Source: Lactarius indigo (Eukaryota; Basidiomycota; Agaricomycetes; Russulales; Russulaceae). From it: a stretch of 64,000 nucleotides of DNA. Position numbers and translations under genes: made by a program. The notes below the pieces were generated by a model, which saw only the letters and a list, made by a program, of their open reading frames with translations, was not told the origin of the DNA and searched no databases. The stretch is from contig JAFKAC010000069.1 of the NCBI GenBank assembly GCA_025766275.1, positions 124,001-188,000 of the forward strand. Direction: 5' to 3'. Shown here piece by piece: positions 1 to 12,100 of this stretch (positions within the stretch are counted from its first letter, which is position 1; every line of letters starts with the position of its first letter).

Positions 1-90
1 GCACTGGGAAGGGATAGACTGAGAAGAAGAGGAGAGACAAGTGATGATTGAAGACGACCAAGATGGGTATCTTGGTCTTTGCTGTCACGG
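1..90 (+). repeat. LTR fragment with GACCAAGA hairpin
   Basis: The first 90 bases resemble the 5' half of the solo LTR at 44670-45115: both have a purine-rich stretch, then GACAAGTGATGA, then an inverted repeat built on GACCAAGA and TCTTGGTC (about 53-80 here). The copy is cut by the window edge, so its extent is unknown. It is the same LTR family that recurs near 12.6, 13.3 and 44-45 kb. Confidence 0.5.
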
Positions 91-713
91 TACGCTCTAT
101 TTTTGCCTTATTTTTCACATTTTTACGGATTTACTTGGTAGAAATATGAGACTCCAACATTGTGTTCAAACATCCAAGTCATTATCATTAGATATGATAA
201 GATGGTCAGCCACGTGACGCCAACATGTGCACCCACAGCACGTGACCCTGGGATAGTAATTTCCTTATTGGATGTTACCTCTTTAAAGTCACTTTCCTCA
301 TTAGTATTGTCGCAAAATTCCGGACCGCCTATAATCGGTCTGACTTATAATTGCCCTTTTAAGGTGAATTATAAAGCATTTTTGGCTTATATAAAGGTTT
401 TAAAAACAAATTAGAAGGCGTTATTCGTAATTATAAAATATTACGAGAAAGGTCTATTATTATATACAATTATAAGGGAACGTCACATGATTACAACGTG
501 TTTACCAGCATGTCCCGCTCCACCTGCGACCGCTGCTGGCATCGAGATAGCATATATTCGATAAAAAAAAAAAAAAAGAGAAATTTTGTGAGTAAGGGAG
601 CACGTACGTCGGCACTGTGTTTGGGGGCGTTGTTACGTGTACGCAAACGCTCAAAACAACGCCGCGCGCAGCACTTGAACATCTGAATCCATTGACAACT
701 ATCCATCATCGTC
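91..713. other. AT-rich intergenic DNA, no gene seen
   Basis: No convincing gene. Positions 300-480 are AT-rich with many TTATAA-like words. They contain TTGTCGCAAAATTCCGG (about 309), which recurs inverted near 12071 in another AT-rich stretch, so this may be a decayed repeat. A run of 15 A lies near 565. Short reading frames here have no recognisable features. Confidence 0.4.
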
Positions 714-1143
714 ATGCATCCAACTACTTCCAACAAGCGAAAGAACGACCAGAATCCAACCAACCCGCAGAAGTGCGTCAAGCCTGACGTCAGTAAGTAC
801 CCTTTGGCAGGGAGAGGATGCAGCTAAAAAAAAAAAAACTTACACTTAGAGTCTGGCCAAGTCGTCGACGCTGCCGTCGCAGCCGCCCCCTCACCGGCAC
901 CGTCTTCCCCTGCCCCTTCCATCATCGTCGTCACCCCTCGCCGCTGCCTGACGATCCTTGCGGGTGTTTGTTTTGCATTCGCAACCATTTGCAGTACTGA
1001 AAAAAAAAACAACGTGAGTCTCCCTGCGCTGACATTGATATCTGGTTTTGATGTAGTCCTTGCACGATCGTTGGTGCACTATCAGTCAACCAAGCGTTCG
1101 AACCTACATATGCAGCACTCGCAGGGGTCCCAGAGGGGGCTGA
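714..1143 (+). CDS. Possible small three-exon gene, one hydrophobic segment
   Basis: Not a family I recognise. An ATG at 714 opens a frame that joins cleanly across two GT-AG introns (793-849 and 1014-1056) to a TGA at 1141-1143, giving about 109 aa. Phases agree at both junctions (exons 714-792, 850-1013, 1057-1143). The predicted protein has a polar N-terminus rich in Lys, Asn and Pro, an Ala/Pro/Ser stretch, then a hydrophobic segment (LTILAGVCFAFATIC) that could be a membrane helix. The matching phases are the only support. A/T homopolymers inside and around the introns (for example 826-838) are typical of decayed repeats, so chance is a real alternative. Confidence 0.28.
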
Positions 1144-1705
1144 AGGTGTGTGAGGTGGGGCTGATTTAGTAGGAACATATTATGTCTATAAACTTGAATC
1201 GTCGGCACGGAATACGCACACGTTTACACCCTTATGTGCTTTCCGACTTCAGAGGGCAGGGAGCGGGGTGAACCTGTGCGATGTGTATTCTGGGTGTGCG
1301 TCATGCAGCCTTTGGGCACGTTGAGCACAGTGATGGTCAGCGAGGACCCCCATTTGCAATAGATGCCAGCAGGCGCAAGGCAGTACCTTGTATCGCGTTC
1401 TACGTACGCATTTTGGGCTTCGGCTTACCGTCGGAGAAACCTCTGGCGGCGGCTGGTCCCATGTTCGCTGCAGCAACTACTCACGTCGTTTCAATCGTCG
1501 TTAATGTCAGGGGGTTGTCAATGCAACTTTGATTCGGAACAAGCAAACATCTGAAGCAACAATGAGGGCCTGCCACGACAAAGGCATCAGCCAGAGGGAA
1601 GATAAAACTCATAAATGTGTCTTACCCCGCGCATCAGTCCCAGACGCTGATCAATCGGTAATCCCAAATAAGTCAAAATAAACCAGATGTAGAAACGCGA
1701 ATACA

Positions 1706-4542
1706 TTACCATCCAGATATTTCATTGCAACAGATGAACAGGTCGCCGGTGTGGTCAACGACATCCATCACAAGGTAGTCGCCATGCTTGTTGAAGTCCT
1801 GAATGAGTGGAGCACCGCGCACAATTGATTGGGCAAAAAAGAACTCCGTTGATCGCCTCGCACGAAGACAACGAAGCCTCAAATCCTTTTCCTTGGCCTG
1901 CAGTGGGCCTGTGGATGCGTCAAGGGGACACACCAGGCAAATAGGGTATTTGTCCTCTGCGACTGAAACGGTAAATATAAACTTGAGTTCCGCAAAAATG
2001 AACCCCTCTGTTGTCATGAGAATCACGAAGTCGTATCTCTTGCGGCCATGGAAGTTAGGACTACAATACAGGTAGTCCAGATATTGTTCCCAGTTGACCT
2101 TCGATTCATAGCATACTTTCATCGACCTGTATTCCGTTATCTTAAAAAGCTAATGAGCCAAAATACCAGATCAGATGCGAAACTCACCTTGTCATCGTCC
2201 TGAAATTCAACTGCGCGTACAGCCTGGTGCGAACTGAAATTATACTGGGGTAGAACAACAGTCAACCAAGTCGCGAGTCTCGCACGGAAGTTTCTGAAAG
2301 TCGGATTTTCAGCGTTAGTGCCTTCAAGAGTTTTAATGTAACTGGGGGCTGTTGCGACCGCAGGACAACGGCCCCGGCACCGAACGTCGTACTTCTCCCT
2401 TGATGCGATGAGCCATCATGTACTGTCAATGTGGGTCCAAGGGAGGGACCAATATCTTGTTCTTGTGTGCTCCCCAAAGCGTCCTCCACATTGTCGTCGT
2501 CGTCCAACGTCTGCACATGACATGAAGCCACCGCATCGAGTTCGTCGATTTGGTCCCGGATTAGTGCTGAAATAAACGCAAAATGATCGTACCTCAAGAT
2601 CTATGTTAAATGGTAATTGTCAGAAATAAACTATAAAGATAATGTATGCGACTGACCTGAGGTACAACATTCTTGAAATTGGTCCGATTCAAGTACAGCT
2701 TCCTGAGGGGGCCGTGAAATTTCTCGTTCGGTTTCGTGTTGTAATTGCGTGAGGCACCTTTCGCTTCAATATCGTCGAAGCCGTGGACCAACGCGTGCAT
2801 CTTAGGGAAGTTCCAGTCTTTGACTTTCTCATTATCTTCTTCCGCCGATCCCGAAAATAGTAGAATATAGTTCTATTATGTAGATCAATACCGTGGAGTC
2901 ATCGAAAAAAGAAAAAACGAGTACCTCCATGAAGTCAGCAAACTTCTTCAGTTCGTTCCGCCCAGCGAGAATCGTCTTCTCCGTGTGTGCCTCGAGAGAT
3001 AAGAGCAAATCTAAGATGGACAGGCTTCGTAGACAATATAGTAATTGCCACCCTTTCTTGCTGTCCTGTGGAATAACATTATGTGCGGCAAAGACCACAA
3101 CCTGGGGTGATTCTGACGATTCAGAGTCAATCAGTTGACGCAATGAAGCCACATATAGTTGACGCACCTTGGATATATCCTCGAACTTTGTGCCATCCGT
3201 GAAAGACACCTTCATCACTGCAGGGAAGTGATGTAGGCCACGCCAGCGAGGCGCGAGATCAAATCTGAAGGAATAAAGCACTTGGACATCGACTTGGATA
3301 AGACGGGAAATATCTTACTGTTGGTCAACTTTCGACGCTGCGCCGCCCCATGTTTGAGCCAAAGCCTTGAACTCCCGCCACAAATGGTGCCTGAATAGGC
3401 AGTATTGTTTGAATGAAGCCTGTCAAAGGACAGCGCGCGATATGGGTCCGAATTGTTGACAAGCCAGAACACGTTCTGAACTCATAGTTATGCATGATTA
3501 TTAGAGGAAATAATCAATGAGACTCACATCAATATCACGAAGCCCATGTCCAATGAGAAGTTTCTCGTGAACGTTCTTGGGAGGGTGCGCCCACGTACAA
3601 TGATTTTCTGCATCCCTGCCGTTGACCTCAACGGCCAAGTCCTTGTAATGTCAGTGAGCTCGTCGTCAGGGGACCAAACAAACCGGGCAGGGCTGTTTGC
3701 CGCGAGTGCCCCGGATAAGAGACATAATGCATCTAATACATTGGGGTCAGCCGATTCAGGCGGTGATAGAATAAAGTACTTACTGTTCTTCATAGTCGGC
3801 AGATAATATGATGATGCCAGGGTAAAATAATTGGTCAGTGCCATCGGCGCACCGAAGCCAGCAACCCGTCTTAGATTTCTCGATGATGGATTCAATTATG
3901 CGACGGAACGCGCGATGCCAGACCTCGCGTTTGAAGTTGACGAATGCCGTCTCCTTAGAGTCCTCTGGATTTTCTGGGACCTAGAATAAGTGCAGTACAA
4001 CATTAGATATCTCCTATCTGAGTCTGCGAGAAAACTTACAATCGGCAACCATCCGATAACGCGGCCACCACCAGTGCCGTTGCTATTCCGAATCTCAACT
4101 GGTAGATTCGTGCAGCGTGCGATCACTGGGTAGGCCATTTCTGTGCCGAAACTTGACAGCTTCGACTTATCTGCATAGAGGATGAAGCACAATGGACGCG
4201 CACCCTTTGGGATCCGAGACTGCAATGATTGGTTCAACAATAAAATCGTACACATTGGAACAAGTGCTACAAGGAGACAATAAAGAGTGGTATGCGTACT
4301 TGAAAGTTCCAAAACGCGTCCGCAGTCCAAGGCTCACTATACACACGAGAAGTAGTCTCTCCATCGTGCTTGAAAATCTTCCTGCACATCCCATTCAAAA
4401 TGTTGGGCCAATTGCCGATCCATGATGAGATCAACCGCCCAGTCCCACAGTGGGCGATAAGATACTTCGAACATGCAATCCTCACCTTTGTATGGGACTG
4501 CAATATTGTCGAAAACAAACTAGCACTTGAAAAGGTTAGCAA
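1706..4542 (-). pseudogene. Plavaka-type (CACTA-like) DNA transposase, 5'-truncated and frameshifted
   Basis: This is a multi-exon transposase of the agaricomycete Plavaka group, thought to cut and paste DNA flanked by terminal inverted repeats. Recognisable blocks in order are an EPWTADAFWNFQ segment (about 4300), the family signature around DKSKLSSFG and NLPVEIRNSNGTGGGRVIGW (about 4040-4180), IIILSADYEEQ (about 3780), DPYRALSFDRLHSNN (about 3420), RWRGLHHFPAVMKVSFTDG (about 3210) and a C-terminal FHGRKRYDFVILMT segment (about 2030). Short GT-AG introns separate the blocks, for example one ending near 4269 and one near 3981-4039. The frame breaks near 4380, where an extra G separates an upstream HFEWDVQ segment from KIFKHDG. 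The N-terminal part found in full-length relatives is not visible upstream. I read it as a decayed copy. No terminal inverted repeats were identified. Confidence 0.8.
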
Positions 4543-4839
4543 TTAAACTTCAATACAACTAGTAGCCTCACGGGTGTGTTATGGCTTCACCCTCGCGACC
4601 TCGGCAAACAGCGATACGACGGACGCAATCCTGTGAGAAACAAGAAGATGACGAAGAAAAGGCTGAGATAAGCCACAAGCCAAAAGATAAGTGCCCCGGC
4701 CCGCGGTTCCATTGGACCTTCTGCGACGACGCGCAGAATTGTAGGTTCCACCGGCCCGGATAAAGCAATATCAACATCGCCCGTCACGTGACCCCGGCAT
4801 GTGACCTGGCTAGAATGCACCGGAAGAGTCCAGATGAGC

Positions 4840-5405
4840 TTGTGCCTGGCTGACTGATGTTTGGTACTTGATGACTGATACTGGCTGTGGATGACTCATC
4901 GACGATTACACTGTTGCGATAAGGATGACTGATACCTCGTTCTGATTGGTTGACTGACTGTATGCTTACACATTCCCGATGACATTCTTACTGTACAATT
5001 ACTCACCCTAGGATCGTTGTAATAGGGTTTCTGAGTTTGAACCTTACCATAGCTAGGGTATAAGTAGGATAGCTTGTATCCCCGGTTCCCTAGCTTGAGA
5101 TCCTGTGGAATTGTACTCCTCAGCGATCAATAGAGCTATCCACTCTTTTACCAACTACCCACCATCACTTATCATTGGCGCACTACCCACTCTAAGCTGT
5201 GGATCAGCAGTTACCACTATCCTCCAAGCTGTTAGTCAGCATTCGGCATTATCATCAGCATTACCGCCGTACGCCCAAGGAATGCCAACCACGCAGCACC
5301 AATAAGTCGTAGGGTTGAGGGACGGGCTGAGGTATGAGGTCGGTTGAGGTTATAGAAGGATTTCCATTGGATGTGGTCAGGCATGGACGCTTAGGAGTGG
5401 AGGAG
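4840..5405 (+). repeat. LTR-like or promoter-like debris
   Basis: Positions 4840-4960 are built from imperfect TGACTGAT repeats. A TATAAG box follows near 5058, then a leader-like stretch, an arrangement resembling the U3/R part of an LTR. The phrase GTGGAATTGTAC occurs at about 5105 and again near 5452. Neither end nor a target-site duplication could be fixed, so assignment to an LTR is an inference. Confidence 0.3.
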
Positions 5406-5885
5406 TTATAGGGTTGGGTTTGAAGGACAGACGGACTCTTTAGTTACTTGTGGAATTGTACCTGCTGTTTGCGGTCTCCCCTCTATCTTTTGAGCTGGGC
5501 TGTTTGCCATCCCTTTGGGCTGTCTGTTCATCCTTTCCTTTCCCTTCTTATCTGCCATCCTCTGCCTCTCAGTACTTCTGTCTGATAGAAGGCTGCTAGT
5601 ACCTTTGTCGACTAGGGGACGCCTTGGCTGTATTTGCCTCCCCCGTAAGTTGGCTGACCGTCTGGGGCATCGTGTTCCCACAGTACCGTCCAAGTCGGAC
5701 ACTACGCCCGGTACAAGCGTAACAGGCGTCAGTTGAGACGAGGCGCGCTCCCATGCACCCATCATGTCTGGGTAAGCCAACAGGGTAAGTGTGCCCTTGC
5801 CATCGATGCACGTTCCGACAATCTTAGAGAGACGGTCGTATTGATCCTTGGTCACTCCAATCTCCATGAGAACCTCCGAGAACAC
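5406..5885 (-). CDS. Hypothetical ORF, unrecognised
   Basis: An open frame of 159 codons on the minus strand. The N-terminal half (KDQYDRLSKIVGTCID, then YPDMMGAWERAS) looks like a folded protein, and the C-terminal half is polar and low in complexity. I do not recognise a family. It lies downstream of the zinc-finger gene at 6054-6466 on the same strand, in another frame, and could be part of an older, broken gene. It could also be chance. Confidence 0.25.
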   Translation of the reverse strand: MFSEVLMEIGVTKDQYDRLSKIVGTCIDGKGTLTLLAYPDMMGAWERASSQLTPVTLVPGVVSDLDGTVGTRCPRRSANLRGRQIQPRRPLVDKGTSSLLSDRSTERQRMADKKGKERMNRQPKGMANSPAQKIEGRPQTAGTIPQVTKESVCPSNPTL

Positions 5886-6053
5886 GAAGTCTTCGCGTGT
5901 TCGAAAGAACGGCCGCCACGGCTCCGTTTTATGAGGGGGGGGGTTGGTACGTCGACGTGTGTTGCTGGGCTCCTCACGAAGTGGTTCAGGCCTTCATCCA
6001 CTATTTGGGTGGTATTCGACCGTAAATTTAGGGTTATTAGAAGAGCCAGTTGC

Positions 6054-6466
6054 TCATGCGACAGGAGGTGTTGGTTCACGCACTGAGTAGATGATCAAAC
6101 CAACTGCTAGGAAGATTGATATATAGCGCACCTGACTCAGATGTCCCCCATCCAGCGTCAAGATCCATCAGTTCAGCAGCAGTGAAGGTACAGGGTAGGG
6201 GTTCATCTGGAATTATGGCGGCACTCGGAGCTGATTCATAAAACATGGTCAGTATGTCAAATATTATTAGTTGTCCATCACGCACCAAGAGTATCTAGTG
6301 CACGAAGTCTCTTCTCCAGAGCCTTGACGTATCTTTTGTCCCCCTGGCGCTCCTCTCGTTCTCTTTCACACTTCTTGACATGGGCAGGATAACCTTGGAT
6401 GCGGTATCTAGTGCGACATATTGGACATTTCTTGTTTTTGCTCGGAGATTGACTTGCTTTTGGCAT
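6054..6466 (-). CDS. Small zinc-finger protein, three exons
   Basis: Exons 6286-6466, 6132-6230 and 6054-6103 join in phase across two GT-AG introns (6231-6285 and 6104-6131) and give about 109 aa. The frame stays open upstream to 6520, but the ATG at 6466 (MPKASQSPSKNK) directly precedes the finger and is preferred. Residues about 13-31 form CPICRTRYRIQGYPAHVKKC, a C-x2-C-x12-H-x3-C finger, followed by a strongly charged helix (EREREERQGDKRY) that could be a coiled coil. The function is unknown; nucleic-acid binding is an inference. Similar short finger-plus-helix proteins are common near agaricomycete transposons. The 28-bp second intron is very short and lowers confidence in the last exon. 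Confidence 0.45.
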
Positions 6467-6520
6467 AAGAAGGGAAGTGTTTACAGCGAATAGTGGGGAT
6501 GGTGTGGGTGATAAAGACAA

Positions 6521-7670
6521 AGAACATGAAGGGGCAATGGTAATAATGTTATTAAATTATTAAGCGTGGGAAATCAACAAAGGTTGCGCCCTTTATTATA
6601 TCGATTAGTCTAATATTATTATTACATCGAAGAGTAATATTACACCGTCCTCATCTTGATCATTACTTCCACGAACCTGCCTTGTGCTGACAATGCCTGT
6701 CAGGCGCGCTGAGAACAGCTGGTGCCGATGACCCTGGTATCGCGCTTTCTATATCCCCCCGCACTGGCACTGGTACTTGTCTTTCTTGATGAAGCTGGTC
6801 GTCTTGATAATGAACACACCAAAATCGACAATCTCAATGACATTGAGTAATACCAGGACGAGTTCGGGGACTTTGTCAATCTGATGGCGCAAAAATTGAC
6901 AGTGATTGTGATCGGGGGGCGGCGCCAAAGCTTTCTAGTGAGTATTATTACAATGCTTCCATATCCTCAGTCTGCTCATACGCAAATTCCATCGTCTCTT
7001 CCAATTTCGCCCTCTCTTCCAGCACTACAGATGGTTCATCGGTGCCATCTTCCGTCTTCGACCACAAAGCCCACAAAGAGTCCAAGACGAGTGCCTTCTC
7101 CGTCCAGCTCAAGAAGCTTTATCGCGACATCTCTGCTCTCGAGACAAAGATCTGACGATTCCTAGCTGAGGACGGAATATTTGTCAACCCTAGTGGCGCC
7201 CAAGAACTTTCTCGTCCTATTGCTATCACCTATGTCTCTGATGAGGTCGTCACATGTAAGTACCAGTACAACAATCGCATGATCGATGAACTCGCATCCT
7301 TTTCTCCAATCATCAATAAAGTATGATTGTTCTTGAGAGCAATGCCGGCGCGTCATCGCCACACGTAAGTATCAACACAACAATCGCATGGCCGATCACT
7401 CAAACCCCTTTCTCCGATTATCTAGAAGAGTGCTGATCAATACAGTTGATCTAGACGTCAATCATGTTGTAACAGAACCATTCACGCCAGGATAGCAGGT
7501 GTCTTTGTACGTGGACATGGACTTTCTAGGTGCTGTATTGAACCTTTTCTTTTGGCGATTGAAAGGCGACTATAGGATATAAGAGGTAAGAAGTTGTTGT
7601 CATTGTCGACGCATCACTGATTCGCTGACTTTGTCCTTCCCATTGACTCTCACGAATATACTTTTTTTAT
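6521..7670. other. Intergenic region with a possible gene relic
   Basis: Positions 6540-6650 are AT-rich (ATTATT runs), upstream of the minus-strand zinc-finger gene. On the plus strand, 7060-7260 reads as protein-like in broken frames (for example AEDGIFVNPSGAQELSRPI at about 7166-7225, with stops just before it). This suggests a decayed exon. The phrase AAGTACCAGTACAACAATCGCATG near 7258 recurs in altered form near 7367. No intact gene could be built. Confidence 0.3.
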
Positions 7671-9326
7671 ATGGACGACAACAACAACGAATCACTTTCC
7701 TCACAGCCCGATTCCTTTCCTGACGGTTTGGAGTCAGATGACGAGGTGCTATTGCGGCCCATGGTGACATTGGATGTCGACGAGTTGACAGCTTCGCAAC
7801 TGCGTGATGTCAGTCATACAATCTTGTCTGTTTTTGTGCTAACTGGACTTGACCTGTCACTCTTCTAGTCACTCAAAAATATCCAGATTGATTACCAGTT
7901 ACTTGTCGAGAAGTACAAGGTGCTAAAAATTGATCGTGACGAGTTGGCGGCCTCTTGCAGGCCCACAAATGCCGCAAGGGCTCCAAGGGGATCTTTATCC
8001 GGAGAGTCGAAGGAAATTTCGCATGCTGGGGGTAGGTTCTCTGTGGTTGGGGAGCTTTGGGTCGACACCGCTACGCTCAAGGTCCCCTTCCCTCAGAACT
8101 TCGATCCGCTCAATCCCGCACACTATTCCCCCAATGATCCCCATGCCGAAGTCCACGGTGTTATGGCTGAGCTTTATTTAGATCTTGCGCCTAGCCTCCG
8201 GCAGTTACTTGTGGATCGCAATCGAAAGCGGTCCTTCATATCAATCGTAAGTTTCAATCGCCTCTGCACATACCCCCAGACCGCGTCTCTGAATCAGTGA
8301 TCCACATAATAGTTCTTGAAGCAATTGAACCAGGAATGGGCAAATTCGGTGCACTTGGTGCGCACTTATGCGAGCCACATGCTTGAGGTCGACTCTACTT
8401 TTTTCTTGAAAACTTTCGATCGTACAAGTGCCCCAGTGCTGCGTCGGCTCCTTGAAAACCCTGGGAAGCCATCCGAACTGTATCCACTTTGGCCACGGCT
8501 TCTATTCCCCGACCAGAACACCTCGAGTACCCATCCATTCCAGTGCATGGCGCTAGTGAAGGTATGTATGAGTCTAAGAATCTTTGGTCGTGTGTACTGC
8601 TAACACGTTCTTCAGTTCCTTAAAATCATCTTGTACGGGCCCTCATCGATAGATAGTTCAGGTACTGGGAATCGCGCGCCGAAAGCGGTCCTCTGGGGTG
8701 TGAAAAGGACCACCGCGGGGATGATTGCAATGGCAGCGACCCTCGTAAGTCATAGTGTTGTGATGTCCTCCTTTACTGACCCGATTTATTAGCTCATATA
8801 TGCATGCAGCCAAGACCAGTCATTTACAAGGACCAAGGGCCCCAGTGGCGTTATTTGGAAGGAACGCTTCAAGTTGTACAAGGAATTCATCATTCGTTTT
8901 CCCATTAGCTACCACACGGAACTATTTTCTTGGTTTAACGGCCACCTCTTCAAAACGGACTTGGAAGCTGTGACTAGTTCATCTGGCACAGGTTCCCTCA
9001 ATCAAGGCCATGGAGGAGACGTCGAAGATCTACTCAAACGCCTCCAGCAAGCCGAACTTTCTGAAGTCACCTGCTTATCTAGCCCTCCAGCCCATGTGGC
9101 TCAGCCCATGGGTGCTGCCGACGACGATCCAGCACTGATTCCTTACACTCAATCCCCTAGTTCTAATGGTGTGCGGGGTCCAGCCCCTGTCAATGATCAG
9201 ATGGGGCAACCCCCGAAGGACGCAAACACCGACACAAAACTTATGGCAGATGACCACGAGCTGGACATTGCAGTGCGTCGCCCCAAGCGTCAGTCTAAAA
9301 AGAAGCAGCCACCACTCAAAAGGTGA
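7671..9326 (+). CDS. Five-exon agaricomycete protein, DUF6698-like
   Basis: Exons 7671-7808, 7869-8246, 8313-8561, 8616-8744 and 8793-9326 join in phase 0 at every junction with GT-AG introns of 48-66 bp, giving 475 aa with no stop. Such regularity argues for a real, intact gene. The N-terminus is acidic. The middle contains FLKIILYGPSSID (about 255) followed by a conserved-looking helical block ending in FKLYKEFIIRFP. The C-terminus is low-complexity and ends in a basic stretch (RRPKRQSKKKQPPLK) that looks like a nuclear localisation signal. The pattern resembles the fungal DUF6698 family, whose function is unknown. These genes are often found among transposons in mushroom genomes, so it may be an element passenger rather than a host gene. 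The family name is from memory of its sequence style, not a search. Confidence 0.65.
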
Positions 9327-11240
9327 AACCAACGACGAAAGCCACTAATAAGAGAACGGTACCTGTTCCCTCACCAATAGACTCCTAGAGTTCTGTCTAG
9401 TTTAGTTGATCTATTAGACTCGGACATTGAGAGACAGAGTCGTCTGAAACGTGAGATATCCTTTCCGGTTTAGTTTTCTACAAACCGTCGCACTTCTTGA
9501 TCAAGCCCTCACCATCCTCGGTCCTTGTGAGAATTGGGGCTCTGTCCTCATGGGCATGAATGGCAACGAAGCTACCCAGGAGTTGATTAGGCTGAACGCG
9601 ACATATGGTCGGGTTGAGAAAGCTGTCGATCTCATCGAACAGCTTGCTGCATTTCAGGTAGACGGCGCTACCTAGCCTTTATGCGCACCGTATGATGCGC
9701 AGTTTCCGTTCTCTCCGTTTTACGCATAGTGAAGGTGTGAGCAACCCAAGGGATTCATATTACTGAACAACTTGCCGAGGCGCTTCTGCTTGCGCTTCTG
9801 GGTGCTTAATATTACACACTTGACATTGCACGTGAGCGCCAGGATCAACTATCAGCACTTGCCGTTCAGGATTGGGAAGCTTTGGGGTTCTCTTCCTGGA
9901 CTATTCGCAACGCCTTGGATGCGCAAGTATTGACACCATGTTATGGTACATCTCACTCTGCTAATGATATATCTCGTTGGCCCTTAGCGCGGAGCAATCT
10001 ACTATAGGGTGGCTAGTTTCTCAAAAAGGAATGCGATTAGTAAGCACTGGTAAGCAAGTTCGGATTCAAACGCGACACTTTCTTCTGTACCCCAACTCAA
10101 GTTCCCTCCCTTCCACATGCCCTCCCTCCTTCTGTCACTCCCCCTACGTTCGCAGCCCCAGATAGCATCAAAACCTGCCATGTTTTCAGGGTGGCTAGCT
10201 TATAAGCAAGTTTGAATTCAACATCGTCGTCCAGCCTTCCCTTCCGAGTGTATTACCCACTGTGTAGTACCCACTTCTTTGTTACCCCCCACATTTGCAC
10301 CCCAACGTATGTGCCTTTCTTTCCCCCTTCTCCTGCACCATTGATATGCAGATGAGGACCCTCCCCTCCCCCCCCCCTTTTTTTTTAAGGACTCCCCACC
10401 CATCTATCTACCACAAAAGGCAGCGCGCACATATCATGTCCGTTTTCTTCTCCTCTCCACCTCTGTCGATGTACAGAGGATCCTCCCTTTTTTTTTTTTT
10501 TTAGGATGCCCACCCACTTCCCCTTGTGCCCACCTCACCACAACGAGGCGTGCAAACACCGCAACAACATTGTGCAGACACTTGTTTTCAATATGTTCAT
10601 GTTCGCGCAGATCTTCAATTCGTTCAACTGCTGACGGCTGGATTGAAAGTTGGAAGGCATGTCGAAGAATTGGTATTTCATGGCCGTCATCACCACCGGT
10701 GTGTCCTCTCGTCTGAGTTTGTGTAGCATGGCTAAAATCTTCCATCAGAGGTTGCCGTACAAGTCTTAATCTGTTTCGTTGGTGGTGCCGCTTTCGACGT
10801 CACGCGCATAGGGGCTAGAGAATGGCTCTTCTCAGTTGGGCTTGGCTGCGTCTCTCTTCCTCTTGGTGCTATCATCCGTCTCACCCTCAACGAGCCTTGT
10901 GAGCGCGGCTTCAAGAAGCTAAAGCTGCTGCCAGAGTCGGAACTACCTCCCACGACTCATCCAGATGCGGAGCTAGGTTTTTGTTTGCCGTGGATCATGT
11001 GCGTGCTAAGAGTAGTGCACAGTGAACGGGACATACAAACCCTTTTTGCGCCGTGGTACGTCTTCTCCTTTCCCTTCCCATTGACATGCTGACAGGAACC
11101 CATGTCTACAATAGCAACCCCCCCCTCCCCCGCTCTTGTGCAATACATGAACATGGGGCCGCGTGAAGTGTGGCAGAGGGTATGCCCCCTCTGCTTTTTG
11201 CTTGCGTAGCACCAGCGCACAAACACAGGTGTGGCATACT
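9327..11240. other. Gene-poor stretch with T-tract duplications
   Basis: No gene could be supported. A 74-codon frame at 9451-9675 looks mildly protein-like (ATQELIRLNATYGRVEKAVD) but has no family match I know. Two related blocks contain a C-run followed by a T-run and AGGA (about 10364-10390 and 10480-10505). GGTGGCTAG and AAGCAAGTT words also recur (about 10007-10060 and 10190-10215). This suggests an imperfect local duplication of a repeat with a homopolymer tail. Confidence 0.35.
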
Positions 11241-11520
11241 TGTCACGCCCACGTGACATCACGGTCACGAGCCATGCCACGTTGAATCAATTGCCAACGA
11301 ACTAATCTCTTGCCAGCTGTCTCTGCCACGTCCGAGGTCTTGTTGCCAGCTCATTAAGAGCCCATAAATACCAGAAAACAGTCCTGAAAACCCACAGTTT
11401 GTACGACTATATAAGATGTAGCAATAGAGTAGCACATACCTTGTCTACTCTTCGTCTTGAATCCAGTCCCTTGTCTCCTCACTTGCGTGCTTAAGAGCAT
11501 TCCAAGTTAGCATCCTTTGC
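11239..11520 (+). repeat. Truncated LTR related to the solo LTR at 13853
   Basis: It begins TGTCACGCCCACGTGACATC and shares with the solo LTR at 13853-14291 a TATA-like stretch and a leader (GTACGACTAT, AAGATGTAGCA, ACCTTGTCTACTCTT at about 11402-11455). The 3' end is lost near 11510. It is in the same orientation as the complete copy. Confidence 0.6.
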
Positions 11521-11759
11521 TTGTGTAAAAACGAGCCTTCGCCATCGACTTCATCATGGAACGGTCAACTGGTACCGTGACAATACTGGTCAGCTTGCAG
11601 GGGCGATGCATGAATGGGAGACATACAGAAAGGTGCAGGTGCCCTCCCCCTCCCCCTGCATATGTATGGGGCAGGAATAAGGAGACGGTACATGCAGACT
11701 GGGGCATGTGCCCTTTCGCTCATCGACCCTCCCCTTCATTGACCGACAAAAAAAGGTTG

Positions 11760-12100
11760 TAAATAAATTATGTAATTTTTATGATTTAGCAACCCGGGCC
11801 ATAGCTTGTTGAATTATCAGAAAGGGAGTTGATCTTGTAAGGAGAATTATAATGGAATCATACATTATAATCGTGATCGATCTGGTAATACTATGTGTTT
11901 CTTATAATAAATGACATGATCCATCGGGCCTTATAATCACTTAATAAGGCAACTTACAAGTATAATTACAAAGCCGATTATCAGAAGCCAGTCTTTCTTA
12001 TAATGGTTACAATGTTCCGGCAAAATTACATTACATTAAATCATTATAAGACGTTATAACCCCCTTCCCGAATTTTGCGACAATGATAGTTTCTCATAGG
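11760..12100. other. AT-rich block with many TTATAA words
   Basis: This stretch is dominated by TTATAA/TATAAT words. It contains GAATTTTGCGACAATG near 12071, the reverse complement of a motif near 309. No reading frame is present. It resembles the AT-rich subterminal part of a non-autonomous element, but no terminal inverted repeats were found. Confidence 0.35.

Noticed and set aside
560..1010. SINE or LINE tails at the A-runs near 565, 828 and 1001
   Set aside because: No target duplications, RNA polymerase III boxes or RT sequence were found. The runs are short and may be simple homopolymers.
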